64,000 nucleotides of DNA from Pseudomonas guineae (GCF_900113745.1 NZ_FOQL01000001.1:1240001-1304000); one strand, 5' to 3'; counted from the first letter of the stretch, positions 1-10,533 are shown. The notes: generated by a model from the sequence alone, not told the origin. A program made the numbers and translations.

Positions 1-3000
1 AGCCAACCAGCGCTCCAGTGCCTGGCCGGCACTGTCCAGAATATCCACGGCTTCTTCGAGAAAGATCGACACCATTTCCTCGTCGAGGGACTCGTAGAGC
101 GAAGCAGTCGGCGCCTCGCTGTCGACCTCGACAGATTCTGGTAGCTGCACGCCAGCGCCAGACGACTCATCCTCACTGAGCGCTTCAAGTGCTGCGGTGG
201 CATCAGCCAGCTCAACAATCTCGATACCGGATGCGCCGTCATTGGACAGCAGCGCCAGGGTATTGGGGTCCAGCGCTTCCATCAGCAAACTGCGCAATGC
301 CGCCACGCGCTCAGGGGCAGCGCTGACCTGCAAACCGGCTGCCACCTGATCCATCATCCCAATCAGGGCTTCGTGGGCTTGCTCAGCCTCGCTGAAGAAA
401 CGCTCGCTGACGGCTAGGCGGCCCTCTTCAACCGCACCATAAAGGTCGAGCAGGGCTTCGCAGAGTTCGTCAATTTGCGGCAGGTCGGCCATCTCTGCAC
501 CGCGGCCGAGGGTGGTCAACTCGTCCAGCAGGGAGCTGAGTTCCTGGCGCTCGGTCGGGTGCTCGCGCCATTTGCGCAGCAGATCTTCGGCATCCAGCAG
601 GATATCCATGCCTTCAGCCAAGAAGATACTGATCATCTGCGGGTCGCGCTTTCCTCCGCCCTGATCGCTCTGCCGACTGTTTTCCGCGTGCTCGAGACGT
701 TCATTGTGCAACTTCTGCACGCGCTCAAGGAATTCGGCAGCACCCGGCAAAACGCCCAACGGCTGGCTTTCCAGCTGCTCAAGCCCGAGGCGGAAGAGTT
801 TCTCGGCGCTGCTCAGCAACTCCGCTTCAGCCAGGTCCATGGGGATCAGGTTGGCTTTAAATTCCTTAACCAGCTTCTCTAACGGCGAAGCGATCTCTGC
901 CACCGGCAGAATGCCGGCCATCGAGGCGCTACCTTTGAGGGTGTGCAAGGCGCGCTGCAGATCGTCAGTGACAGGCTGCGGCAACTCTTGAGCACAGTCG
1001 GCTAGGAAGCCGACAAGGGTATCGAGATGCATCTCCGCTTCGTTACGGAAAATCTCCAACAGCTGCGGGTCCAGGCCTTCGTCGTCTGCGCCGCTCTCGT
1101 CGGTAGCGGTCGGCAGACCCTCGGGCTCAGCTACCTGCTCAACCGGGGCTTCAGGTTTTGGGAGGCTTCGGCCTTTGGCCAAAGCGTGGGCCGTGGCCGC
1201 CAAATAGTCGACATCGTCACGCTGACGCTGTGCCTTATTGGCAAATTCATCAACCAGAGCTGGCATCAGGGCGACCACATCGGCGATCACCTGCTGCACC
1301 TCGGTGCCAGGCTGGATACTGCGGTCGAGCACACGGTTGAGCAGGTTTTCAATTGACCAGCCCAACTCACCGATAACCAGGGCACGAACCATGCGCCCAC
1401 TGCCCTTAAGCGTATGAAAGGCGCGGCGGATTTCGCTTAGGGCATCCTTGTGATCAGTGTTTACGCACCACTGCGGGAAATACTCGGCGATAGTTTCGAG
1501 TACTTCACCTACCTCCTCAATAAAGACCTCCATGAGCTCTTCATCAATCGGCTCTTCATCGGCCGGAGGTGGCAACAGGCTTGGTGGCACATCGTGTGCT
1601 GGGGGATTAATCGCCTGAACGGGAGCGGCCATGACATCAGCCATCGATAGGGCTTTTTCGGCGACAGGCGGCGCCGACTCGTTGTTCAGCAGGGCACTCG
1701 GCAAGTCAACTTCAGGCAATTCTAGCGCGGCCAACTCGGACTCATCCCAGTTGGCTGGACTGTCGCTTTCATCCAGGTCAAAGCTGCCAAGCGGCAACTC
1801 TTCGCCAGCAAATGACTGCTCTTCCGGGGTTTCAGCCAGTGGCAACAGCTCGGTATCACTCAGGTCACTACTGAAATCTGTAAGCTCAAGCTCAGCCGAC
1901 TGCGCATCCAGGGCGGTCGAATTCAAATCAGCAAACTCGGCGCTGAAATCATCAGCTAAATCCAGGCTCAACGGCTCTTCGTCAAGCGGTTCTAGGCTCG
2001 GCTCGCGCTCGGCCGCCGGCTCCGGCTCGTCAATCAGCACCTCCATGTCATCTAGCGGATCGGCCAATGGCGCGAAGGTCTCTGCTGGCGGCTCAATACG
2101 GTCAAGAATCGACGGTTTTTCTTTCAGCGGGTAGCCCAGACTTTCCAGGCTTTCTTCGGCCACATCAAGAATCAGGTCGCCCTGACTGGCATGGTCTTCG
2201 GCCAAACGTTCAAGATAGTACTCAACGCTGGTGATGGCGTCCGCTAGGGTGTCGAGGTTTTGCCAGTTAGGTACGGCCTTGCGCGCCAGCAGTTGTTCCT
2301 GGATATAACGGTTGCAGGCGTTGAGCAGATCGGCGGCGCGCTGCAGCGGAATCATGGCCAGGCCGCCACGCACCTGAGTCAGTAGCTCCGGCACGCGGGC
2401 CAAGTGCTCATGGTTCCACTGAGAAGCGATAAATTCGATGATCGCGTCTTTGGCCTGCTCCAGGCCGGTGCGCGCTTCTTTGATCACCAACTGGTGAATC
2501 TGCGCTACGTCGGTGGTCGGCAGATGGCTTTCTTCACGACCGCCATCCTGTGCAGGTCCGACCATGCCGGCCAGCGTTGCCTCGACATACAACAGCGCCC
2601 CGGCGACATCCATCAGTACCGCATCGCTGGGTTCACCTTGGCCTTTGGCCAGGCCATTGACCACATCGAGTTGGTCGACAATGACTTTACGCGGCTGGCT
2701 AAAGCCTAAAACGGCAAGGGTGTCGGCAATTTGTTTGAGCGGTGCGGCCAACGCTTCCAGATCAACCACCTGGGTGCGGTCGCTGCGGACAAATAGATCG
2801 AGGCTGTCTTTGACGCGGACCAGCTCTTCACAGAGCGCGGCCACCACCGAACGCATGGCATCGCGGTCGGGACCGGCCAGGCGCGCACGCTCTTCATCGA
2901 CAACATCATTGTCCGGCAGTGCATCGTCTAGGCGGTATTGGTCTTTAAGGCTACGTACGCGTGGCGATTGAGCCGTGGATTTCGCCACATAGAACAGCAG

Positions 3001-3804
3001 GTTCTTGCTCAGCTCATCAGGTGCAGGCTGATTCAGACCTTCAGCCCCCTGCTCAAGCAAGCGTTTGAGCTCTTTATCCACCTGGCGTAATAACGTACGC
3101 ACAGAAGAACCGTTGGCTACGCTGCCGTTAGCCAGGCCTTCGACCACACCCGAGGCAATCTGCCACAGAGGGCCCAGGGGCGAGTCTTTACACAGGTTTT
3201 CCAGGCGGGCGAACACCCGTGCCATATAGCTCAGGTTGGTCGGCACGTCCTGATTGCGGATCACCCCAACCAAGGCCATCTGCAGCATCTGCCGCAGCTT
3301 ACGCAACAGTCCTGGCAGCTCGGCAGTGCTCAGCTGCGCGATGGAATCACTGGAGAGTGCAGCGTTGCGCCCGGACATGTCTGGGGCAAACAGGCTAGTT
3401 TCCGAGAGCAGTTTTTCACCGCGGGCAGCACGCAGGTCATTGAGCAGTGGCAGCACAACCATCGGCAGGTCGCGGCGAGCAGTCTGGATACGATCGAGGT
3501 AAACCGGCAACTGCAGAATCGACTGCATCAGCACTTCCAGGGCTTCACCCTGGTTGGTCACCCGGCCATCAATCAGCGCACCAGCCAGCTGTTCCATTTC
3601 TTCAGCGAGCAGCGCCGCGCCAAAGAACTCGACCATCTGCAGGGTACCCAGCACCTGATGCACATAGGTCTGGCAGAAACGCATGCGCGTAGCGTCCTGG
3701 GGGTTCTCAACGAACGCCTCCAACGCCTGACGCGCCTGTTTCAGGGTTTCCGCGATCTCGCCTTTAACCCATTCCAGGGCGACATAATCGTGCCGATCAC
3801 CCAT
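1..3804 (-). CDS. chpA: ChpA, hybrid chemotaxis histidine kinase of the Pil-Chp system (N-terminal part)
   Basis: This is the CheA-like kinase that controls type IV pilus twitching and surface sensing. The reverse frame is open from an ATG at 3804 to the left edge, about 1268 codons, so the CheW-like, kinase and receiver regions lie outside the window. Histidine phosphotransfer signatures of the form HTLKGS are in frame near 1398-1422 (FHTLKGSGRM) and 928-948 (LHTLKGSASM). Between the Hpt modules are acidic, Ala/Glu-rich linkers. Repeated Hpt domains are typical of ChpA, which is about 2470 residues in P. aeruginosa. It follows pilK by 33 bp and is the last gene seen of the pilGHIJK-chpA operon. 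An in-frame ATG at 3819 is an alternative start. The family is certain; the C-terminal content is not visible. Confidence 0.95.
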   Translation of the reverse strand, partial: MGDRHDYVALEWVKGEIAETLKQARQALEAFVENPQDATRMRFCQTYVHQVLGTLQMVEFFGAALLAEEMEQLAGALIDGRVTNQGEALEVLMQSILQLPVYLDRIQTARRDLPMVVLPLLNDLRAARGEKLLSETSLFAPDMSGRNAALSSDSIAQLSTAELPGLLRKLRQMLQMALVGVIRNQDVPTNLSYMARVFARLENLCKDSPLGPLWQIASGVVEGLANGSVANGSSVRTLLRQVDKELKRLLEQGAEGLNQPAPDELSKNLLFYVAKSTAQSPRVRSLKDQYRLDDALPDNDVVDEERARLAGPDRDAMRSVVAALCEELVRVKDSLDLFVRSDRTQVVDLEALAAPLKQIADTLAVLGFSQPRKVIVDQLDVVNGLAKGQGEPSDAVLMDVAGALLYVEATLAGMVGPAQDGGREESHLPTTDVAQIHQLVIKEARTGLEQAKDAIIEFIASQWNHEHLARVPELLTQVRGGLAMIPLQRAADLLNACNRYIQEQLLARKAVPNWQNLDTLADAITSVEYYLERLAEDHASQGDLILDVAEESLESLGYPLKEKPSILDRIEPPAETFAPLADPLDDMEVLIDEPEPAAEREPSLEPLDEEPLSLDLADDFSAEFADLNSTALDAQSAELELTDFSSDLSDTELLPLAETPEEQSFAGEELPLGSFDLDESDSPANWDESELAALELPEVDLPSALLNNESAPPVAEKALSMADVMAAPVQAINPPAHDVPPSLLPPPADEEPIDEELMEVFIEEVGEVLETIAEYFPQWCVNTDHKDALSEIRRAFHTLKGSGRMVRALVIGELGWSIENLLNRVLDRSIQPGTEVQQVIADVVALMPALVDEFANKAQRQRDDVDYLAATAHALAKGRSLPKPEAPVEQVAEPEGLPTATDESGADDEGLDPQLLEIFRNEAEMHLDTLVGFLADCAQELPQPVTDDLQRALHTLKGSASMAGILPVAEIASPLEKLVKEFKANLIPMDLAEAELLSSAEKLFRLGLEQLESQPLGVLPGAAEFLERVQKLHNERLEHAENSRQSDQGGGKRDPQMISIFLAEGMDILLDAEDLLRKWREHPTERQELSSLLDELTTLGRGAEMADLPQIDELCEALLDLYGAVEEGRLAVSERFFSEAEQAHEALIGMMDQVAAGLQVSAAPERVAALRSLLMEALDPNTLALLSNDGASGIEIVELADATAALEALSEDESSGAGVQLPESVEVDSEAPTASLYESLDEEMVSIFLEEAVDILDSAGQALERWLA

Positions 3805-3837
3805 AGCCACTCCACTCATAAACTTGGCTCTTCTGCC

Positions 3838-4695
3838 TTATCCCTTGCGGGTAAACGCCAGCACTCGCTCGTCGGCCACCGGGATCAACTCCGGATGCTG
3901 CCAACCTGCTACTTCGCCCACCCCCACCACCAGCAGTCCTCCGGGCGCCAGGCGCTCGGCCAGGCGGTTGAGAATCTCGCGGCGACGCCAGCGACGAAAA
4001 TAGATCAACAAGTTCTGACAAAAAATAACGTCCATACCGGACATGGGTGCCTTGGCCAGCTCGAGTACATTGAGCCGCGCGCAACACACGCGCGCCGCCA
4101 GGCTCGGCAACACTTTGAAACGTCCATCATCCTGAGCCAGGAAGTAGCGCTGGCAGAGGTCAGCATCCAATTGCTCCAGACGGCGTGCGCCATATTGACC
4201 ATCACGCGCCTTACTCAGCGCATTCAGGCTGATATCGGTGCCTGTTACGCCGAAATGCTCCGGATACTCACTGTTACGCAATACTTCTGCAGCACTGATA
4301 GCCAGCGAATAAGGTTCTTCGCCACTGGCACAGCCCACGCTCCAGAGTTCCCATGGTTGCGTCATGCCTTGCTGCAAACGCTCGCGTAAATAACCTTCGA
4401 GCACGTCAAAGGATGGGCGATGACGAAAAAAACGAGTTTCCTGCACAGTCAGCCGATCCAGCAGGGTCGACCACTCCACTGCACCGCGGGGGCCATCGGT
4501 TACCTGCTGGTAGTACGTGGCGTAATCCGCCACACCCAGTTCACGCATGCGCGCACTCAGATTGGTTTGCAAAAACGCCTGTCGCCGCTCATTGAGAACG
4601 ACCCCAGTACGCTCCTCTAGCAGCACCTGCCAGTCACGAAACTCCGTGACTGTCATGTCTGCCAGAGGCTGCAAGGCCCAAACGCCTGACTGCAT
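3838..4695 (-). CDS. pilK: PilK, CheR-type protein methyltransferase
   Basis: PilK is the methyltransferase predicted to methylate glutamates of PilJ using S-adenosylmethionine. It has a CheR N-terminal region (LLEERTG... FLQTNLSARMREL) and a SAM-binding domain with the motif WSVGCASGEEPYSLAI, followed by DVIFCQNLLIYF, both classic for CheR. An ATG at 4719 would add eight residues, but the ATG at 4695 has a GAGGGG ribosome-binding site about six bases upstream, so the shorter 285-residue form is chosen. It lies between pilJ and chpA. Its role as the adaptation enzyme of the cluster comes from family knowledge. Confidence 0.93.
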   Translation of the reverse strand: MQSGVWALQPLADMTVTEFRDWQVLLEERTGVVLNERRQAFLQTNLSARMRELGVADYATYYQQVTDGPRGAVEWSTLLDRLTVQETRFFRHRPSFDVLEGYLRERLQQGMTQPWELWSVGCASGEEPYSLAISAAEVLRNSEYPEHFGVTGTDISLNALSKARDGQYGARRLEQLDADLCQRYFLAQDDGRFKVLPSLAARVCCARLNVLELAKAPMSGMDVIFCQNLLIYFRRWRRREILNRLAERLAPGGLLVVGVGEVAGWQHPELIPVADERVLAFTRKG

Positions 4696-4761
4696 GTCGT
4701 GCCCCTCGCTTAAGACCATAGCCCTTTGCAGCCAGCCTTTCGGCCAACTGCAACGGCAACC

Positions 4762-6807
4762 TTAGGCCTGCTCTCCGCCCGGCAAGGTAAAGCCGGATAC
4801 CGACTTACGCATCTCACTGGCCATCTTGGCCAGGTTACCAATGCTCTTGGCGGTTGCAGTGGTACCGGACGAGGTTTGCGAGGTAATTTCCTGAATGACG
4901 TTCATCGTGTTGGAAATGTGGCCTGCCGAAGAGGCCTGCTGGCGTGCGGCGTTGGAGATGTTCTGAATCAAGGCCGCAAGGGTCTTGGATACTTTCTCGA
5001 TCTCCTCCAGCGCGACCCCGGCGTCCTGCGCCAGACGCGCACCGCGCACCACTTCGGAAGTCGTTTGTTCCATCGAGATAACGGCTTCGTTGGTGTCGGT
5101 CTGAATCGTCTTAACCAGCGCCTCGATTTGCTTGGTTGCGGCAGAAGAGCGTTCTGCGAGGCGTTGTACTTCGTCCGCTACTACGGCGAAGCCTCGACCT
5201 GCGTCACCGGCCATGGAGGCCTGGATCGCGGCGTTCAGTGCGAGGATATTAGTTTGGTCAGCAATGTCGTTAATCAGGCTAACGATATCGCCAATCTCCT
5301 GGGACGATTCACCGAGACGCTTAATACGTTTCGAGGTGTCCTGGATCTGCTCACGGATGTTATCCATGCCGGTGATGGTGTTGTGCACCACTTCGTTGCC
5401 TTTGTTGGCGATCGCTACCGAGCGTTCCGCTACCGCGGAGGACTCCGAGGCGTTCGCAGACACCTGATCAATCGACACGGCCATCTCGTTAATCGCCGCT
5501 GAGGCACCGGCAATTTCCTGAGCCTGATGCTCGGAAGCCTCGGCCAGATGCATCGCTGTGGCCTGGGTTTCCTGGGCGGCACCGGCTACCTGAACGGCGG
5601 TCAGGTTAATCGTGGCTACCAGATCACGCAGCTGGTCGATGGAGTAGTTGATGGAGTCGGCAATGGCACCGGTGAAGTCTTCGGTTACCGTCGCCGCTAC
5701 AGTCAAGTCGCCATCGGCGAGGTCAGCGATTTCGTCGAGCAGTCGCAAAATCGCAGTTTGGTTACGTTCGTTCTTCTCGGCAGTGGAGGCCAGGCGACTG
5801 TTAGTTTCACGCACCATCACCAGACCGATCAGAATGATCGAGCCCAGCGCCAGCGCCGCGAGCACATAGCCGACCAAGGTGTTGATCGCACGCCCAGTGG
5901 CTTGATCGTCGAAGCCGACTGCTAGGCTGGAAGCCTTATCCAGCAGCGTCTGCGAAACGGTAAAGATCACGTTCGCCGACTCGCGCACTTGAAACAGTTC
6001 AGGTGAGGTTTCCAGAATCTCGTCCACCGAACCGGAAACGAACTCAAACAGCTCGGAGATTTCAGCGAGACGCTCGAGCGCTTCTGTGTCGGCTACCTGG
6101 GAGATCTCCATGGCAGCGTTGCCTTCCAGCATCGCGCTCAATACGCGACCGAAAAGGCTAGCATCACGACCAAACATATCGGCAGCCTGCACCGAATCTT
6201 GGTCACCGGCCAGTACCTTGTTAACCGAACCGAGAATACGTTCTGCCAGCAAGGATTGACGCTGAGCGACGGATACCTGAGCCGCCGGCGCACCGCTTTC
6301 CAGCAGAATGTCGACGACTTCCTCGTACTCGACCTGCAGCTGCGGGATGGTTTCCGCCAGAGTGGCGGCTACCTGGTGCAGCGACAGAACGGTCTGTTCG
6401 TTGGCCAGAATGGCGTCGGTGTTCTGCCGCAGCGTATCCCAATCCTGTTGCACCACAGCGATCTGTGGCTGCAGAGCCTCAGGCGCTGCAGGCAGCCCAG
6501 TTTCTTCGTTACCATCAGTCAGATAGCCCCAACGCGCTTGGAAGTCGTTGCGCGCGTCACGCAGCAAGCCGAACGCTTCTGGCGTACCAGCGGCGGCTTC
6601 AGTAGAGTTCTTAGCGATACGCTGGGACAAAACGCGCAGCTCACCGGCGTGGCCGATGTATTCTGTGTCGTAGTTGGATTGGGTGTTGATGTAGGCGAAG
6701 TTGGCGAACAACAACACAATCGAAACAATCAGGACAATAAACAGCCCCGCAATCAACGTGCTACTGCGCGTACCTGCTAACAAATTACCTGCATTTAGTT
6801 TTTTCAT
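4762..6807 (-). CDS. pilJ: PilJ, methyl-accepting chemoreceptor of the Pil-Chp system
   Basis: PilJ is an inner-membrane chemoreceptor that feeds ChpA through PilI. At 681 residues it matches the family length. It has an N-terminal membrane helix (about 17-39), a periplasmic region with two PilJ sensor modules, a second helix (about 306-328), a HAMP linker, and a long cytoplasmic coiled-coil domain. The conserved hairpin tip reads [19 protein letters not shown] (around 520-540). Family knowledge says it senses retracting pili and surface contact and raises cAMP. It has no C-terminal CheR-docking pentapeptide and ends in GGEQA. It sits between pilI and pilK in the usual order. Confidence 0.96.
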   Translation of the reverse strand: MKKLNAGNLLAGTRSSTLIAGLFIVLIVSIVLLFANFAYINTQSNYDTEYIGHAGELRVLSQRIAKNSTEAAAGTPEAFGLLRDARNDFQARWGYLTDGNEETGLPAAPEALQPQIAVVQQDWDTLRQNTDAILANEQTVLSLHQVAATLAETIPQLQVEYEEVVDILLESGAPAAQVSVAQRQSLLAERILGSVNKVLAGDQDSVQAADMFGRDASLFGRVLSAMLEGNAAMEISQVADTEALERLAEISELFEFVSGSVDEILETSPELFQVRESANVIFTVSQTLLDKASSLAVGFDDQATGRAINTLVGYVLAALALGSIILIGLVMVRETNSRLASTAEKNERNQTAILRLLDEIADLADGDLTVAATVTEDFTGAIADSINYSIDQLRDLVATINLTAVQVAGAAQETQATAMHLAEASEHQAQEIAGASAAINEMAVSIDQVSANASESSAVAERSVAIANKGNEVVHNTITGMDNIREQIQDTSKRIKRLGESSQEIGDIVSLINDIADQTNILALNAAIQASMAGDAGRGFAVVADEVQRLAERSSAATKQIEALVKTIQTDTNEAVISMEQTTSEVVRGARLAQDAGVALEEIEKVSKTLAALIQNISNAARQQASSAGHISNTMNVIQEITSQTSSGTTATAKSIGNLAKMASEMRKSVSGFTLPGGEQA

Positions 6808-6891
6808 TTACTGGCCCCCGCCTGGACCGACCGCACTACGGTTCCCATGTAACGCCAAAAGGCCGGCAATGCCGACCCCACCGATAAACTG

Positions 6892-7428
6892 TTAATACGC
6901 CACATCGAGAAAACCCGAGTTTTGGGCCAGCGCGTGTGGGCTGAACACCAGCCAGGGCTGTTCACGTTGGAATACTCCGTGAATAAAAGGTGTGATGGAT
7001 GCCTCGAGCGGCGGCAGCTGCTCGGAGAAAGTGTCCACCGGAAAATGCTGCATACCGAAGACTTCGTCGACCGTGAGGCCGGCAAAGACGTCCTGGTGAT
7101 CGACCACCAGCACACGGCGTTTTTTGCGCAGCGGCGACAACTCGTTGCCAAAGAAGCCGCACAGATCCATGACCGGTAACAAGCGGCCGCGCACGTTGGC
7201 TACGCCCTTAACCCAACTTTTCACGCCAGGCAGCAAGGTGAAACGCGGCTCATGCAGAACCTCGCCAACCTCGCCCATGGGCGCGACGAAAAACCGCTCA
7301 CCCATACGAAAACCGATACCGCTCCAGGTTTGCACGACCGCTTGCTGCGAAGGCAACCCAGCAGCCAGTGAACGACAGAGCCTATCGATATCCAGAAGTG
7401 TTTGAAAAGGTGTTTGCGCGTCGGACAT
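6892..7428 (-). CDS. pilI: PilI, CheW-like adaptor
   Basis: PilI is a 178-residue CheW-domain protein, predicted to couple the receptor PilJ to the kinase ChpA. The CheW fold is recognisable from VKGVANVRGRLLPVMDLCGFFG and the following VLVVDHQDVFAGLTVDEVFGM segment. Length and position, after pilH and 84 bp before pilJ, match P. aeruginosa. A second CheW-like protein (ChpC) would be expected downstream of chpA, outside this window. Confidence 0.95.
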   Translation of the reverse strand: MSDAQTPFQTLLDIDRLCRSLAAGLPSQQAVVQTWSGIGFRMGERFFVAPMGEVGEVLHEPRFTLLPGVKSWVKGVANVRGRLLPVMDLCGFFGNELSPLRKKRRVLVVDHQDVFAGLTVDEVFGMQHFPVDTFSEQLPPLEASITPFIHGVFQREQPWLVFSPHALAQNSGFLDVAY

Positions 7429-7472
7429 GCCAGCTGCGGCCTTATTCTTTTTTAATTGCCGACTGACTCGGT

Positions 7473-7838
7473 TTAACCGGCCAATACCGCATTCAAGGTT
7501 TTAACCAGAGTGGCTTCATCCACCGGTTTGGTCAGGTAATCCTTCGCGCCCTGGCGCTTGCCCCAGACCTTGTCGGTTTCTTGATCTTTGGTGGTGACGA
7601 TGATCACCGGGATGTGGCTGGTGTCAGCATCCTTGGTCAACTGACGGGTTGCCTGAAAACCATTGAGGCCAGGCATGACGATATCCATCAGGACGGCGTC
7701 CGGCTTTTCCTGGCGTGCCAGGGCGACGCCGTCGGCACCATTTTCCGCTTTCAGTACCTGATGGCCGTGCTTTTCCAGCATGGCAGTCAGTTTGTACATT
7801 TCAGTCGGCGAGTCATCAACAATCAGAATTCGAGCCAT
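7473..7838 (-). CDS. pilH: PilH, single-domain response regulator
   Basis: PilH is a CheY-like receiver of 121 residues. It has the acidic pocket in ILIVDDSP, the phosphoacceptor Asp in DAVLMDIVMPGLNG, a Thr in IIVTTKDQ and the conserved Lys in YLTKPVD. The ATG at 7838 (MARILIVDD) is preferred over one four codons upstream because it follows a GGGAAG ribosome-binding site and gives the family length. In P. aeruginosa PilH opposes or drains signalling through PilG and favours retraction. It sits between pilG and pilI. Confidence 0.96.
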   Translation of the reverse strand: MARILIVDDSPTEMYKLTAMLEKHGHQVLKAENGADGVALARQEKPDAVLMDIVMPGLNGFQATRQLTKDADTSHIPVIIVTTKDQETDKVWGKRQGAKDYLTKPVDEATLVKTLNAVLAG

Positions 7839-7885
7839 GGTGCTTCCCAATACTTTAAAAAGACGTCCAGCTGATCAGCTAGGCG

Positions 7886-8293
7886 TCAGGACGCTTGTTC
7901 CACCGGTACAAAGCCGGGCACATGGGCCTTAATCGCACCGAGCAGCTCTTCTTTACTGAAGGGCTTGGTCAGGTATTGATCGGAGCCTACGATGCGACCC
8001 TTGGCCTTATCGAACAAACCATCTTTAGAAGACAGCATGATCACCGGAGTGGATTTGAAAGCGCTGTTGTTCTTGATCAAGGCGCAGGTCTGATAGCCAT
8101 CGAGCCGCGGCATCATAATGTCGACAAAAATGATATTTGGATGGGTATCAGCGATCTTTGCCAAAGCATCGAAACCGTCAACTGCGGTAATTACCTCGCA
8201 GCCCACCTTTTTCAGCAGGGTTTCCGCGGTACGACGAATCGTTTTTGAATCGTCGATCACCATCACCCTCAAACCCTCGGAATGCTGTTCCAT
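7886..8293 (-). CDS. pilG: PilG, single-domain response regulator
   Basis: PilG is a CheY-like receiver of 135 residues, starting MEQHSEGLRVMVIDDSK. It shows IDDSKTIRR, the phosphoacceptor Asp in IIFVDIMMPRLDG, VIMLSSKD, and the conserved Lys in YLTKPFSKEEL. The open frame extends 29 codons upstream, but the ATG at 8293 gives exactly the P. aeruginosa length. It is the first gene of the pil-chp operon and is transcribed away from gshB. In P. aeruginosa PilG promotes pilus extension and activates adenylate cyclase CyaB. Confidence 0.96.
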   Translation of the reverse strand: MEQHSEGLRVMVIDDSKTIRRTAETLLKKVGCEVITAVDGFDALAKIADTHPNIIFVDIMMPRLDGYQTCALIKNNSAFKSTPVIMLSSKDGLFDKAKGRIVGSDQYLTKPFSKEELLGAIKAHVPGFVPVEQAS

Positions 8294-8533
8294 GTCTGCC
8301 CTACCATCGCCTCGGTGAATCGTTATTTTTGCGTTATAGCAGTGCGCTTGAGGCCCTGTCACCGACGGGCTAACCCCCAATCGTCGGGCCTTTTTAGCAC
8401 ACTCTCCAGATGCAATCTATAAGCCGGACTGGGCCAAGGTTTTTCCTTGACCCCCTGACTTGTCAGCGCCACCCTGACGCCATATCGCGTCATAACACAC
8501 TTTAATCGCTGCCATTTTACGGAGAACACCGCC

Positions 8534-9496
8534 ATGAGCGTCCGCCTCGGCATTGTCATGGATCCTATCGCCCAGATCGCCTTCAAGAAGGACAGTTCGC
8601 TGGCCATGTTACTAGCTGCCAAAGCGCGCGGCTGGACCCTCTTTTATATGGAACAGAAAGACCTTTACCAAGCCAAGGGTGAAGCTCGCGCTCGGCTTTC
8701 AGAGCTTAATGTTTTCAACGACCCGCAACACTGGTTCGAGCTGGGCATTGAGCAGGATGTCGCGCTAAGCGAGCTGGATGTGATCCTGATGCGCAAGGAT
8801 CCGCCCTTCGATAACGAGTTCGTCTACTCCACTTACCTGCTGGAACAAGCCGAGCAAGCCGGTACGCTGGTGGTCAACCGTCCGCAAAGTCTGCGCGACT
8901 GCAATGAAAAGTACTTTGCCACCCAGTTCAGCGAATACACCCCGCCGACCGTGGTGAGCCGTAGAGGCGACATTCTGCGCGAGTTTGCCAAAGAGCAGCG
9001 TGACATCATTCTCAAACCACTCGATGGTATGGGCGGATCGATGATATTTCGTCATCGCGAGGGCGATCCTAACCTTTCGGTGATTCTCGAGGCCCTGACC
9101 AACCACGGTCAGCAACAGATCATGGTTCAAGGTTATCTGCCCGCGATCAAAGATGGCGACAAGCGCATCCTGATGATCGACGGCGAACCCGTGCCTTATT
9201 GCCTGGCACGCATTCCGGCGGCCGGCGAAACCCGTGGCAACCTCGCCGCTGGGGGCCGTGGTGAAGCCAGGCCACTGAGCGATCGCGACCGTGAAATTGC
9301 CGCGGCCGTCGGCCCAACACTGCGTGAGAAAGGCCTGCTATTTGTCGGTTTGGACGTGATCGGTGAGCACCTGACTGAGATCAACGTTACCAGCCCGACC
9401 TGCATCCGCGAGATCGACGAGGCCTTTGATACGCGAATCGGCGAACGCCTGATGGACAAGATTGCCGAGAAGCTCAATGCGCGCAGTGCTTCATAG
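8534..9496 (+). CDS. gshB: Glutathione synthetase
   Basis: GshB ligates glycine to gamma-glutamylcysteine using ATP, the last step of glutathione synthesis in the cytosol. The 320-residue ATP-grasp protein opens with a preATP-grasp domain (RLGIVMDPI) and continues with VVNRPQSLRDCNEKYF, the glycine-rich loop IILKPLDGMGGSMIF and the metal-binding ITEINVTSPTCIREI near the C terminus. A GGAG ribosome-binding site precedes the ATG. It is divergent from pilG across a 240 bp region and is followed by a tonB gene, the order remembered for P. aeruginosa PA0407-PA0406. Confidence 0.97.
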   Translation: MSVRLGIVMDPIAQIAFKKDSSLAMLLAAKARGWTLFYMEQKDLYQAKGEARARLSELNVFNDPQHWFELGIEQDVALSELDVILMRKDPPFDNEFVYSTYLLEQAEQAGTLVVNRPQSLRDCNEKYFATQFSEYTPPTVVSRRGDILREFAKEQRDIILKPLDGMGGSMIFRHREGDPNLSVILEALTNHGQQQIMVQGYLPAIKDGDKRILMIDGEPVPYCLARIPAAGETRGNLAAGGRGEARPLSDRDREIAAAVGPTLREKGLLFVGLDVIGEHLTEINVTSPTCIREIDEAFDTRIGERLMDKIAEKLNARSAS

Positions 9497-9552
9497 ACTT
9501 TTCCATGCACCCTCGGCAGACTGCGCAGCAACCTGAGCAGACCTAAAGTGCG

Positions 9553-10449
9553 ATGAACGCAGCAGCCCAACTCCCTGAACTTTCCAGCGCCGGCGTCAAG
9601 CCGGCGGACCGCTTGGGCTTTACCCTGTTCCTCGCCGCCGTGCTGCATGCCGCATTGATCCTCGGCCTGGGGTTTACCCTGGCCGAGCCCAGTCAGATCA
9701 GTAAAACCCTGGAGATCACCCTCTCCACCTTCAAAAGCGAGGAAAAGCCTAAAGAGGCCGACTTCCTCGCCCAAGACAATCAACAAGGCAGCGGCACCCT
9801 GGAACACAAAGCCGCACCGAAAACCACTGAGCAGGCGCTGTTTCAGGATAGCGAAGTCAAACGAATAACGCCGCCCGCCGCCCCGCAACAACCCGCCGTG
9901 CGCCAACAAGCGCCCAAAGCAGCGGTTGCCACCCGCGCGCCGCAACAGCAAAAAACTCCGGTCAAACGCGAAGAAGCCAAACCCACACCGCAAGCACGAC
10001 CGGTACCCGTATTCGACAGCGCGCAACTGTCCTCGGAAATCGCCAGCCTGGAAGCCGAACTCGCCCTAGAAGTGCAGCAATACGCCAAACGACCGAAAGT
10101 CCATCGCATTAGCGCGGCCTCGACCATGCGCGACAAAGGCGCGTGGTACAAAGATGAGTGGCGCAAAAAGGTCGAGCGCGTTGGCAACCTCAACTATCCC
10201 GATGATGCTCGCCGCCAGGGCATCTACGGCAACCTGCGATTGCTGGTATCCATCAATCGCGATGGCACGCTATTCGAGGTGCAGGTACTGGAATCCTCCG
10301 GGCAGCGCCTGCTAGACCAGGCTGCCCTGCGCATCGTGCGCCTGGCCGCGCCGTTTGCCCCTTTCACCGGGGACCTGGCCGATGTCGACCGCCTGGAAAT
10401 CATCCGCACTTGGCGCTTCGCCCGCGGTGACCGGCTGTCGAGCAACTAA
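9553..10449 (+). CDS. tonB3: TonB-family energy transducer, TonB3-like
   Basis: This is a 298-residue TonB-like protein. It has one N-terminal membrane anchor (about 21-43, FTLFLAAVLHAALILGLGF, with a His in the helix), a Pro/Lys/Gln-rich periplasmic spacer (about 90-150), and a C-terminal TonB domain (about 200-290; GNLRLLVSINRDGTLFEVQV). TonB proteins pass proton-motive-force energy from ExbB/ExbD to outer-membrane transporters. No exbBD is adjacent. The syntenic P. aeruginosa gene, remembered as tonB3 (PA0406), was reported to be needed for twitching motility, which suits its place beside pil-chp. The assignment as tonB3 rests on synteny. Confidence 0.85.
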   Translation: MNAAAQLPELSSAGVKPADRLGFTLFLAAVLHAALILGLGFTLAEPSQISKTLEITLSTFKSEEKPKEADFLAQDNQQGSGTLEHKAAPKTTEQALFQDSEVKRITPPAAPQQPAVRQQAPKAAVATRAPQQQKTPVKREEAKPTPQARPVPVFDSAQLSSEIASLEAELALEVQQYAKRPKVHRISAASTMRDKGAWYKDEWRKKVERVGNLNYPDDARRQGIYGNLRLLVSINRDGTLFEVQVLESSGQRLLDQAALRIVRLAAPFAPFTGDLADVDRLEIIRTWRFARGDRLSSN

Positions 10450-10533
10450 GCCACCGCACAAAAGCAGCTCGCTGTAATCCAGGCTAAAAGTTTGAAGCTT
10501 GAGGCTTGCCGCGCAAAGCTCCAAACTACCCTC

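Noticed and set aside
475..2709. Several plus-strand open frames (67-167 codons) opposite chpA
   Set aside because: They are antisense to a continuous minus-strand frame with clear Hpt motifs; their protein sequences are low complexity (Ser/Arg-rich) and match no family.
8294..8533. Sigma-70 promoter for gshB (TTGTCA near 8460, TATCGC near 8483)
   Set aside because: The -35 and -10 have acceptable spacing but poor -10 agreement; too weak to list as a feature.
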